NCBI RefSeq assembly: GCF_028368975.1 | Contig: NZ_JAQNDM010000002.1 | Span: forward strand, 4,396,425 to 4,460,424 | Source of the DNA: Stigmatella ashevillena | GTDB taxonomy: Bacteria; Myxococcota; Myxococcia; Myxococcales; Myxococcaceae | DNA: 64,000 nt | Direction of reading: 5' to 3' | Shown: one piece after another, positions 37,757 through 45,538 of the stretch | Numbering within the stretch: position 1 is the first letter of the stretch | How the letters are laid out: every line of letters starts with the position of its first letter | Translations under genes and position numbers: made by a program | The notes under the pieces: model-generated | Seen by the model: only the letters and a program-made list of their open reading frames with translations | The model's database searches: none | Told to the model about the DNA's origin: nothing

Positions 37757-38188
37757 ATGAATGAGGCTCTTCAAACGATCTGCTCCCTTGATGACCAAGC
37801 TTTCCTTGAGTGGAGTGATTTAAAGTTCCGGCTTGGCTACAAGTATGATCTCAGCATCATGCTCGATGATATCGTGGCGATGGTCCTGGAGGTCGATTCC
37901 TCGGAGGCAGGCACATACGAGCTGGATTGGCCCTCATCCGGGTTCCCTTATCATTGGACGCTGCGGTGGAATGGGAATGAGATGGAGATCGTCGCGCGCG
38001 CGCGGGACGAACCCGGAGCAAAGGATCTGACAGGACGAGAGCAGATCCATATTGACAGGAGAGGATTCCTTCAGGAATGGCAGACGCTTCTCAGGCTGAT
38101 CCTTTCGTGTCTGGAAAACGCGGGGTATGGTTGCGGTTCCCTTGAGGGCGATACGCGCTTGAGGCAAGCGGCAATTCAAGCACGGTGA
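37757..38188 (+). CDS. Orphan immunity-like protein
   Basis: A 143-residue acidic cytosolic protein, not recognised. It begins MNEALQTICSLDDQAFLEWS and has GYKYDLSIMLDDIVAMVLEV and PYHWTLRWNGNEMEIVARARD, an alpha/beta pattern usual in immunity proteins. Its ATG overlaps the TGA that ends the decayed toxin frame (ATGAATGA), matching the coupling seen in the intact cassette; a second start with a good ribosome site (GAGGAG) lies 63 bp upstream. Base composition is less GC rich than the neighbours, which suggests transfer. The 232 bp after it up to the GH31 stop hold no gene. Confidence 0.5.
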   Translation: MNEALQTICSLDDQAFLEWSDLKFRLGYKYDLSIMLDDIVAMVLEVDSSEAGTYELDWPSSGFPYHWTLRWNGNEMEIVARARDEPGAKDLTGREQIHIDRRGFLQEWQTLLRLILSCLENAGYGCGSLEGDTRLRQAAIQAR

Positions 38189-38420
38189 GTTTGCGCGTGC
38201 CGTGAGTGGGTGGTGCTCTCTCTCTGGGGCGGCCGCGTTTCAGGGGGATTGAGGAGGGTGCCTCAGACGCAGGGCTCCTCTCTATGCGTCCGTGGCGACT
38301 CCTCGCCCGCCACCGTCATGCCTGACCGGCGACGGAGCGTGTCGGTGCCTGCCTGCTCAAGGCGCCTGACCAGAGCGGACCGTGCTCCGGCCACGCGCCT
38401 CCTGGCTCACCGGGCAGCGC

Positions 38421-41400
38421 TCACGGGACCTGCTCGAACGACCACTGGCTGCTGGCGTTGACGTCGGGGACGTTGTCCTTGTACTGCGCGTAGCCGAGCT
38501 TGTCCTCGATGTGGACGTAGGCGTTGGGCTGCCAGCGGTTACGGAACCGCTTGTAACCCTGGATGTCTTCCAGGGTCCATTGGCCGCTGGCGTAGAAATC
38601 AGGGATGCGTCCGTACTGCGCCCAGCCCTTCAGCCCCTCGAGGTGCAACACATCGCCGGTCCAGCGGTTGACGATCCGCGTATATCCGCCGTCCGTGATC
38701 ATGTACCAGTGGCTGCTCCAGTTGCCGACGGGCGCGGCGCCGTACTGAACCTTTCCGTCCCGGTCCAGGTTCTCGATGTGCAGGTAGTCGCCGGTCCAGC
38801 GGTTCTTGAGGCGGTAGTAGGTGGGCGAGACCGGCGCCGGACTCGAACTCGCGACCGCCAGCGAGAGGGCGTCGAGGTTCACGTTCCCCGAGTCGCTCGC
38901 GTCGTACTGGTAGCTGATGATGTTGTCGCCGGCGGCGAGGTTGAGCGTCTCCGCCCGCTCCGCCCAGGTATCCCAGTTCGCCAGGGTGGCGAGCGAGGTC
39001 TGCACGGCCTTGCTGCCGTTGACGTAGACGCTCAGCGTCTTCGCGCTCCCCGTCGCATTGGCGTACCGCAGCGAGACGGCGTAGCTCCCGGCCGTCGGCA
39101 CGCGGACATGGAACCGGGTGGCGACGCCCTGTTTCAGGTACCCGTCCACGAACCCGGAGCCGGAGAAGTTGGCGTGGTCCTTGTTGATCGAGCCGCCCCC
39201 CTGGAGGATGGCCTCCTCGGCCTCGTACACGGTCCGGTCCGGAGCCGAGGTGCCGGTGGCGACGATGCTCCGGGCGGAGCCAACGGACACCTTGACGTAG
39301 GTGACGTCGCCGTAGACGTCGGTGCCGGTCGCCCAGCCCTCACCCGGGGCGTTCTCGAGCGCGGTCTTGCCGGTGTAGCGTGTGGCGGCCTGGCCGTTCA
39401 CGGTGACCGAAGCGGCCGCCTTCCCGTGGATCTTGGCGATGTAGTACTGGAGCGACGGAGGCGTGTAGTTCCCGGTCTTGGCGCCGATGTCGAAGCGGAA
39501 ACCGCTTGCCCCGGTGTCCTGGGCGGTCATGGCCTGCTTGAAGTAGGCGCTCGCCTCGTACTGGAACGTCTCCCCGTCATCGTCGTAGTAAGTGAACCGG
39601 CTCTGGGCCGTGTCGGGGAAGACCTCCAGGTAGACCTTCCGGATGGCCCGCTCGCCGATCCAGTTCTGGCTCTCCTGCATGGGGATGATGGCGCCCTTGC
39701 GGATGAACAGGGGCAGGTCTTCCCACGAACTGGTGTTCAGGGAGTAGCGGATCCACTGCGGTCCCACGTAGGCCGTGCCGCGGGTGAAGTCGTACCAGGT
39801 GCCGGACGGGAGGTAGAGGGTCTTCGTGCTCTGGCCCTCCTCGACGACTGGGGACGCCAGCAGGGAGTTGCCGAACATCCATGAATCGAAGGTGTTGCGG
39901 ATGTTGGTGTCGCCCAAGAACTCGTAGAAGAGCGGCCACACGAGGCCGAGGCCGGTCTCGTAGGCGGTCCGCTCGTACGCGTAGATGTAGGGGAAGAGCC
40001 GGTAGCGCAGGTACAGGGCGTTCTTGGCGGCGGCCTCGGCGATGGGGCCATACACCCACGGCTGGCGCTGCTGGTTGAGGTAGCCGTGCACCCGGTGCAC
40101 CGGCACCATGGCGGAGAACTGCATGTAGCGCGCGTAGTTCTCATTTGTGGGCGTCCCGTTGTGGGCGCCGGTGTCCATGCCCCACTTCACGGCGCCGGCG
40201 TTGACCGAGGCGAGCAGCCGCTCGCGCTGCTCGGCCATGGTCTTCCAGCCGATGTACTTCCCCGCGCTGTCGAAGTTCCAGGTGTCCCCGGACCAAAGCG
40301 CGTAACCGTAGCGCTGGGAGCCCAGAAACTGGTTGCGGTTGATGGACCAGACGCGCTTGCCGCTGTAGGCGCGCTGCCACTCGTAGGCGCCCCGCTGCAT
40401 GTTCAGGAACTGGAAGTTGTCATCCCAGGGGCCCAGGTTGTCGGCCTCGTCGTTCCACCACGCCACGATGCCGGCGTCGTACGAGTCCTTGAAGTGGCTC
40501 CAGAACCAGTTGCGACAGTCCGTGAGGGCGAAGTTCACGTCCTTGCACTGGCGGCCGGAGAAGTAGTCGACGTAGTCATCGCCCTGTTGCTTGAAGAAGC
40601 ACCCGTGGTCGAAGGCCCACTGCGCCGCGGCCGTCGTCCCACCGCTGGAGTTCTTCAGGAGGATGCGAGGCTTGGTGATGCCGCCCAGTTTGATGCCCTG
40701 CGCGGCCATGGTGGCCGCGAAGCCACCGGAGGCGCCGTCCGGGAACTTGGCGACCTGGCTGTAGTTGCCGGGCCCGTTGACGCTGTTCCAGCGCCACTCG
40801 CCGTAGTTGTCCTCGCCCCAGGCCTTCCAGTCGAAGTCGAAGATGAACGAGTCGATGGGGATGGCCTTGCTCCGATAGGTGTTGATGATGTTGGTGACTT
40901 CGGCCTTGTCCGCTCCCCACTCGGTGTTGATGAAGCCCATGGCCCACTTGGGGAACATGGGGGGCCTGCCGCTGATCTCGGTCACGGCCTGCATGAAGGC
41001 CTTGGGCTCGCCGACGATGAAGTAGAGGTCGACGTCCTTCTTGGACGTGTTGCTGAACTCGAGGCGGCTCGAGTCGATGAGGAAGTCGCCCGACGCCGAG
41101 TCGAACAAGAGGCCGTACTTCAGGGTGAAGGCGAACGGCGCGCCTGCGTGTCCCTGCTCGCTGGCCGTCACGTGGCCGCCGGAGTCGCGCCGCAGGCCCG
41201 CGTCCGAGTTGGCCAGGACGTGATAGCCGCCGATGCCGTAGAAGGGCTCGCCGGCGGCGTGGTTGAAATTCACGCCGTTGCCGTAGAAGCCCTCGGCGGC
41301 CTGCTCACTGATCAGCACGTTTCCGGCGGTGTCGGAGATGGAGACCCGGCACGGGGTCCGCGAGATCTTCACCACCATCTTGCTCGTGGTGAGGGTGATC

Positions 41401-42212
41401 GGATCGGAGCCCGTGTTCACGGAGACGCCGGTCCCAGTGGCCCAGGTCTTGGCCGGATCCACGACCAGCGTCTTGGGGCTGGAAGCGCCGCCCGGCAGGA
41501 AGTCGATCCAGGCGATCTCCGGCTTCACCATCCGGACCTTGAGCTGGTCTCCGCTGCTCATGGAGATGGTGACGGAGTCCGCACCGGACGTGACGCCGGT
41601 CACGTTCCTCGCGCCGGACGCGAGCGAGTTCGGCGTCCAGAGCTGCGCGTTGGTGCCGTTGCAGGTGAAGAGCTGGACGTCGGTGACCGTGTCCCTCGGG
41701 GCGACGGCCCCCGCGACGTCCAGACACTTGTTGCTCAACGGGCTGACGAACCGGACCTTGCCGTTGCCTCCGTCTTCGATCCGGAACTTCTGGGCGTTGG
41801 TGCCGTTACAGGGGAAGAGCTGGATGTTGGTCCGGTCGGCGGTCCCGGCATTGTCGATGTCCACGCACTTGTTTGTCCCGGTGTTGACGAGGCGCACGAG
41901 GCCGTCGCCCTGGTTCTCCACCCAGAACTTCTGGGGCTCGCCGCCGGTACAGTTCCAGACCTGGATGTTGGTCCTGGGATCGGGGCTGCCCTTGTCCACG
42001 TCCAGACACATGCTGGAGCCGACGTTCGCACCGAAGGTGTAGGGGCCCGCGCCGCCGGAGAGGGCGAGGCTTGATCGGGTTTGCGCGGTGGTGGCCGGGC
42101 CGCCTTCCTGAACCGGGAGGAACTCCGCGTCATCCCGTGCCCCTCCGCATCCAACCCCTGCGATGAGCGCAAGCAACCGGGTGAGCCGTTGTCCTGGTTT
42201 TGGTTTCCTCAT
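38421..42212 (-). CDS. GH31 family alpha-glycosidase lipoprotein with ricin-type and CBM35-like modules
   Basis: A 1263-residue modular enzyme starting at MRKPKPGQRL, preceded by GAAGGAGGGG at 6 bp. Lipobox AGVGC anchors it. Residues 55-190 are a ricin-type beta-trefoil with three SMCLDV/KCVDID/KCLDVA units. The GH31 part (about 205-985) has the nucleophile region GIVAWWNDEADNLG (near 582) and the acid/base region YALWSGDTWNFD (near 640). A CBM35-like domain follows (VYEAEEAILQGGGSINKDH, about 994), then three NRWTGDYLHIE-type repeats (about 1132-1263) forming another sugar-binding trefoil. Likely substrates are alpha-glucans or xyloglucan-type alpha-xylosides. It lies downstream of a GH43 gene on the same strand. 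Confidence 0.9.
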   Translation of the reverse strand: MRKPKPGQRLTRLLALIAGVGCGGARDDAEFLPVQEGGPATTAQTRSSLALSGGAGPYTFGANVGSSMCLDVDKGSPDPRTNIQVWNCTGGEPQKFWVENQGDGLVRLVNTGTNKCVDIDNAGTADRTNIQLFPCNGTNAQKFRIEDGGNGKVRFVSPLSNKCLDVAGAVAPRDTVTDVQLFTCNGTNAQLWTPNSLASGARNVTGVTSGADSVTISMSSGDQLKVRMVKPEIAWIDFLPGGASSPKTLVVDPAKTWATGTGVSVNTGSDPITLTTSKMVVKISRTPCRVSISDTAGNVLISEQAAEGFYGNGVNFNHAAGEPFYGIGGYHVLANSDAGLRRDSGGHVTASEQGHAGAPFAFTLKYGLLFDSASGDFLIDSSRLEFSNTSKKDVDLYFIVGEPKAFMQAVTEISGRPPMFPKWAMGFINTEWGADKAEVTNIINTYRSKAIPIDSFIFDFDWKAWGEDNYGEWRWNSVNGPGNYSQVAKFPDGASGGFAATMAAQGIKLGGITKPRILLKNSSGGTTAAAQWAFDHGCFFKQQGDDYVDYFSGRQCKDVNFALTDCRNWFWSHFKDSYDAGIVAWWNDEADNLGPWDDNFQFLNMQRGAYEWQRAYSGKRVWSINRNQFLGSQRYGYALWSGDTWNFDSAGKYIGWKTMAEQRERLLASVNAGAVKWGMDTGAHNGTPTNENYARYMQFSAMVPVHRVHGYLNQQRQPWVYGPIAEAAAKNALYLRYRLFPYIYAYERTAYETGLGLVWPLFYEFLGDTNIRNTFDSWMFGNSLLASPVVEEGQSTKTLYLPSGTWYDFTRGTAYVGPQWIRYSLNTSSWEDLPLFIRKGAIIPMQESQNWIGERAIRKVYLEVFPDTAQSRFTYYDDDGETFQYEASAYFKQAMTAQDTGASGFRFDIGAKTGNYTPPSLQYYIAKIHGKAAASVTVNGQAATRYTGKTALENAPGEGWATGTDVYGDVTYVKVSVGSARSIVATGTSAPDRTVYEAEEAILQGGGSINKDHANFSGSGFVDGYLKQGVATRFHVRVPTAGSYAVSLRYANATGSAKTLSVYVNGSKAVQTSLATLANWDTWAERAETLNLAAGDNIISYQYDASDSGNVNLDALSLAVASSSPAPVSPTYYRLKNRWTGDYLHIENLDRDGKVQYGAAPVGNWSSHWYMITDGGYTRIVNRWTGDVLHLEGLKGWAQYGRIPDFYASGQWTLEDIQGYKRFRNRWQPNAYVHIEDKLGYAQYKDNVPDVNASSQWSFEQVP

Positions 42213-42340
42213 CTCGTACCCCTCCTTCATTCTTTCCAATTGGCGTTGCGCTCGACATTGGCGCCTGTGCCCGCTGCGGGGGCAGGCGCCGGGGCCGAGC
42301 CCCCGCGATCTCAAGACCGGGAGGCTCCGCGCGGGAAGGC

Positions 42341-43771
42341 TCAGGGCATCGGCCGCGAACTCACCGACGGCGCGGCTGGCATGGACGGCCAACCGTTGCT
42401 CCAGACAATGGCATCCACGAGCATCACGCGCGCGGTGTGGGCGCTGTTCCATGCGTGGTACACCATCACCGAGGTCCCCGAGGGGGAGGTGATGACCGAG
42501 CCGTGCCCAGGGCCTTCCCAGCCCGGCACGGTCTTGAGGATGGGAGCGCTGGCCTTGGTGTACGGGCCCAGGGGGCTCGTCGCGCGGGCCACGCCGATAG
42601 CGTAGGTGCCGTTGTAATAGGCATTGCCACTGTAGAAGAGGTAGTAGTAGCCATCCTTCGCCACGACCCACGGCGCCTCGACCACCCCACCCTCCCAGGA
42701 ACGATCATTGGTGATGAGCGTCTGCCGCGCGCCGACCAGTGACAGGCCATCCGCCGAGAGCGCCTGACCGTAAATGGGCGTCTTCTGCCCCACCGCGTTG
42801 CCGTCCGCCTTCCACACCAGGTACTTCGTGCCCGCGGTGTCGGTGAAGAACGTGGCGTCGATCATCCCCATCGTCGCGTCCTGAATCAGGGGGCGGCCCA
42901 AATCGGTGAAGGGCCCGAGCGGACTGGCGGCGGTGGCGGCGCCAATCGACAGGACCCCATTGGTGGCGCGCGCCGTGTAGTAGGCGATGTAGCGCGAGCC
43001 CACGCGGTGGATCTCCGGAGCCCAGAAGTCCGAGGAGGTCCAGGCGGGCTTCTTGCCCGATGGGAAGATGAAGCCCGCCTGCGTCCAGGTCACCAGGTCC
43101 GAAGACGTCCGGATGGGGAACCCATTGGCGGCGCCGCCCGACGTGCACACCGCGATGTACTTGCCCCCATCGAAGATGACGCCTGGGTCGGCGCAGTCCG
43201 TGGGGAACACCGGGTTCCGGTAGAGGCCTCCACACCCCGTGTACCTGAACGTCATGGCGCAGCCATTGGCACCGGTGAAGAACGGCTTCCAGCCATTGGA
43301 GAGCGTCGCGTAGGAGTTGGATCCCTCATTGACACACGAGCGGTCCCAGAACACGCGCCCGCCCACGTCGTCATAAGTCCCCGGGTTGGCGTGGATCCAC
43401 TTCGGACCATAGGTGACGCGCGTGGAGCACGCAGGGGTGCCCGCGCAGTCCGAGTCGAACGACATCACGCACGCGTTGTTGCCGGTGAAGTACGGCTTCC
43501 ACCCGTTGGAGAGCACCGCGTAGGAATTGGATCCCTCGTTGACGCAGGTACCATCCCAGGTCACCTGGCCGTCCGCGGTGTCGAATTGATCCGGGTGCCC
43601 AGGATGGATCCACGCATCGCCGTACACGATGCGGGTGGTACATGCGAGCGGCGCCTGGGCGGTGGCCAGTGCCGCCTGCGCCTCGCCCCCTGCCTCATCG
43701 CCACATCCCACGCCAGAGACTGCGGCGGCACTCAAGACGGTCAGGGCCGCAGCCCACCGATAGGTCTTCAT
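42341..43771 (-). CDS. GH43 family glycosidase lipoprotein with tandem Cys-rich N-terminal repeats
   Basis: A 476-residue lipoprotein (signal MKTYRWAAALTVLSAAAV, lipobox VGC), start supported by AGGAGG 10 bp upstream. Two copies of a 65-residue module, each with TRxxYGxxWI, CVNEGSNSYAxLSNGWKPxF and closing CxMxF, occupy about 30-165. The five-blade GH43 propeller follows: general base in DCADPGVIFDGG, pKa modulator in MGMIDATFF and acid in VVEAPWVVAKDGYYYLFYS. Expected activity is arabinanase or xylosidase on plant or fungal glycans. It precedes GH31 by 128 bp, so a shared transcript is likely. Confidence 0.9.
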   Translation of the reverse strand: MKTYRWAAALTVLSAAAVSGVGCGDEAGGEAQAALATAQAPLACTTRIVYGDAWIHPGHPDQFDTADGQVTWDGTCVNEGSNSYAVLSNGWKPYFTGNNACVMSFDSDCAGTPACSTRVTYGPKWIHANPGTYDDVGGRVFWDRSCVNEGSNSYATLSNGWKPFFTGANGCAMTFRYTGCGGLYRNPVFPTDCADPGVIFDGGKYIAVCTSGGAANGFPIRTSSDLVTWTQAGFIFPSGKKPAWTSSDFWAPEIHRVGSRYIAYYTARATNGVLSIGAATAASPLGPFTDLGRPLIQDATMGMIDATFFTDTAGTKYLVWKADGNAVGQKTPIYGQALSADGLSLVGARQTLITNDRSWEGGVVEAPWVVAKDGYYYLFYSGNAYYNGTYAIGVARATSPLGPYTKASAPILKTVPGWEGPGHGSVITSPSGTSVMVYHAWNSAHTARVMLVDAIVWSNGWPSMPAAPSVSSRPMP

Positions 43772-44090
43772 GAAGAGACAACCTCCTGGAGTCATGCTCC
43801 AAGAGCACTTTGCCTTAGAACAGAAAATCATGGAAATCCAAAAATACCAGCCATTCGACTGAGGGGCGCTGAGCGCACAGCCGCTGTCGCCATGGCGCAC
43901 CCTCCGGCTGACGCCTCCCTCCGGGTCGGCGAGCCCTGGCACAGGTGTGCCCCGAGCTGGCTGCAAGGCGCTGCAATGACGGTATACCGGCTCGCCGCAC
44001 GCCGCAGGGGCACCCGGCTCCAGCCCTGCTTCTCCCCTGGGCCCAGCGCCTCCCGCCGCTACAGCGCTTCTGAACTTCCTATGCGTCGCG

Positions 44091-44110
44091 CTAGCTCGGA
44101 TCCGAGCTAG
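44091..44110. promoter_or_regulatory. Perfect 20-bp palindrome upstream of the AHL synthase gene
   Basis: CTAGCTCGGATCCGAGCTAG is fully self-complementary. Its size equals that of lux-type boxes and it has the CT-N-AG outer bases typical of them, although the inner bases differ from the classic lux box. It is 86 bp upstream of the start codon. As no gene ends here, a terminator role is unlikely; an operator is the better guess. Confidence 0.5.
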
Positions 44111-44116
44111 TCTTTA

Positions 44117-44129
44117 TGCGGACGATCCG
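44117..44129. promoter_or_regulatory. Short inverted repeat next to the palindrome
   Basis: GCGGA CGA TCCGC forms a 5-bp stem with a 3-base centre, 7 bp after the 20-bp palindrome. It could be part of the same operator or a leader hairpin of the AHL synthase transcript. It is too short to judge alone. Confidence 0.3.
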
Positions 44130-44195
44130 CAGTGTACCCTCACTTCAAGTACATGTGGGCCCGGCCGGGTCCTCTGGAGGGAGGCAGTTGAAGCC

Positions 44196-44852
44196 ATGAG
44201 CCGCGTGGTCATTGGTCGTACGAGTGATGCTCACATGACGCCCGAGCTGATCGACGGGATGTTCCGTTTGAGGCACCGAGTCTTTCGTGAGCTGTTGGGC
44301 TGGGATGTGGAGAGCCACGATGGAAGGGAGCGCGATCGCTTCGACGCACTGGATCCAGTCTACATCGTGGCCCATGACGAGGATCGTCAAGAGGTGGTGG
44401 GGTGTTGGCGCCTCATCCCGACGACCGGTCCATACATGCTGAGGGATGTCTTTCCACAGCTCCTGCGGGGTGGGTCGGCCCCACGCGATCCGCATATCTG
44501 GGAGGTAAGCCGCTTCGCGACGGCACTCGGGGCGCGGGGTGGAAGCCAAGCAGACTTTGGACCCGTAGCGCTGCAGATGATCTGGAAGGCGGTGGATTTC
44601 TGCCTCCAGAATGACGTCCAGAGCTTTATTACCGCTACCAGCGTGGACTTGGAGCGCCGGTGGCATGCGGTGGGAGTCCCCACGAAGCGCCTGGGAGATG
44701 GACAGGTGGAGCTACTCGGGAACGTTCCCTCGGTGGCCTGTTGGGTGGATGTCGGAGAGGAGATGCTCCGCTTCCTCGAGATCAAGTCCGGTGTGCGGCC
44801 GGAGCGCATCAAGGGTCACTCCCCGGGCGGCGGCTCCAGCGGGAGCGGGTAG
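44196..44852 (+). CDS. Acyl-homoserine-lactone synthase (LuxI family)
   Basis: A 218-residue autoinducer synthase preceded by GGAGGGAGG. All ten residues conserved in LuxI proteins seem present: R26, F30 and W36 in RLRHRVFRELLGW; E45, D47 and D50 in GRERDRFDALD; R72 in GCWRLIPTTGPYML; F86; and E103 and R106 in WEVSRFAT. The second half has the acyl-chain-binding pattern ATSVDLERRWHAVGVPTKRLG. It should join an acyl chain with S-adenosylmethionine to make an AHL. No LuxR-type receptor (autoinducer-binding plus HTH) is in the window. AHL synthases are rare in myxobacteria, so transfer is likely. The C-terminal Gly/Ser tail is short. Confidence 0.92.
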   Translation: MSRVVIGRTSDAHMTPELIDGMFRLRHRVFRELLGWDVESHDGRERDRFDALDPVYIVAHDEDRQEVVGCWRLIPTTGPYMLRDVFPQLLRGGSAPRDPHIWEVSRFATALGARGGSQADFGPVALQMIWKAVDFCLQNDVQSFITATSVDLERRWHAVGVPTKRLGDGQVELLGNVPSVACWVDVGEEMLRFLEIKSGVRPERIKGHSPGGGSSGSG

Positions 44853-44972
44853 GTTGCGAGGACATCTTTTCATGCTCCGCACGGCCTCGCCTCCGGCTTG
44901 GCGCACAGCCCGGGGGACTTGGCGTACCCGTCGTTCTTATGGCCTGTCGACGCGTGGTGTAGTCTCCATCCC

Positions 44973-45347
44973 ATGGCATCGATGATACACCTTGACCACG
45001 TCGCTCTGCCGGCGCGCGAGCCTGAACGCGCCGCGCGCTTCCTGGCGCGGGTGCTGGGGACCCAGGTTGCTGCCGACGACTCCGAGAGCGCGTTCTTCAA
45101 CGTCTCGCTTGGCGCCGATACTACGCTTGTTTACGTCCCCGTGGGCGAGGTTGCGAGTCACCACCTCGCGCTGCGCGTCGATGGCGCAACGTTCGACGCT
45201 GCGGTCGCAATGTTGCACGCGACCAGCACCGTGTTCGGCAACGACCCCGAGACACCCGACAACGGACAGATTACCGACCCGCGTGGGGGGCGAGGACGCA
45301 TCTACTTCAGCGACCCTGAGGGGCACTTTTTTGAGTTGATTGTGTGA
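44973..45347 (+). CDS. VOC-family (glyoxalase/bleomycin-resistance/dioxygenase-like) protein
   Basis: A 124-residue protein with one pair of beta-alpha-beta-beta-beta units. Metal-ligand positions are IHLDHVALPAREPERAARFL (His), SHHLALRVDG (His) and SDPEGHFFELIV (Glu). The closing motif RIYFSDPEGHFFEL is standard. Active enzymes are often dimers; the substrate cannot be told, and glutathione-linked detoxification or lyase activity on a lactone-like compound are both possible. It follows the AHL synthase by 120 bp on the same strand; co-transcription is uncertain. The 191 bp after it contain no gene. Confidence 0.85.
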   Translation: MASMIHLDHVALPAREPERAARFLARVLGTQVAADDSESAFFNVSLGADTTLVYVPVGEVASHHLALRVDGATFDAAVAMLHATSTVFGNDPETPDNGQITDPRGGRGRIYFSDPEGHFFELIV

Positions 45348-45538
45348 GCATCAAAGGGAGTTGCCCTCGCGGGCTCCGAGGCAGACCCCAGAGCAGGGGT
45401 CACCGCAGGCCCCCATCCTTCCTAGACTTTTCGTCGACTACTGCACGGCGTACTCCAAGGGTTGGGGAGACTTCACGGTGGTGCGGGCAGGGTGAAGGCG
45501 AAAGACGACCTTTCGTCGGCCTGCGTCAGGCTTGACGC

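Larger units (their letters stand above)
43772..44195. other. Divergent intergenic region between GH43 and the AHL synthase gene
   Basis: The 424 bp hold no believable gene. The GH43 ribosome site (AGGAGG on the minus strand) lies at the left end. The right half contains a perfect 20-bp palindrome, then a shorter hairpin, then the ribosome site GGAGGGAGG of the synthase gene. No sigma-70 or sigma-54 promoter could be set with confidence. Confidence 0.6.

Noticed and set aside
37291-37764. 157-codon frame as a working gene
   Set aside because: Its first part is unrelated low-quality coding and its middle a toxin remnant; it crosses the copied fragment and lacks a signal peptide.
38382-42074. 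Two long plus-strand frames opposite the GH31 gene
   Set aside because: Val/Asp/Gly-rich shadows without motifs; the minus strand is clearly the glycosidase.
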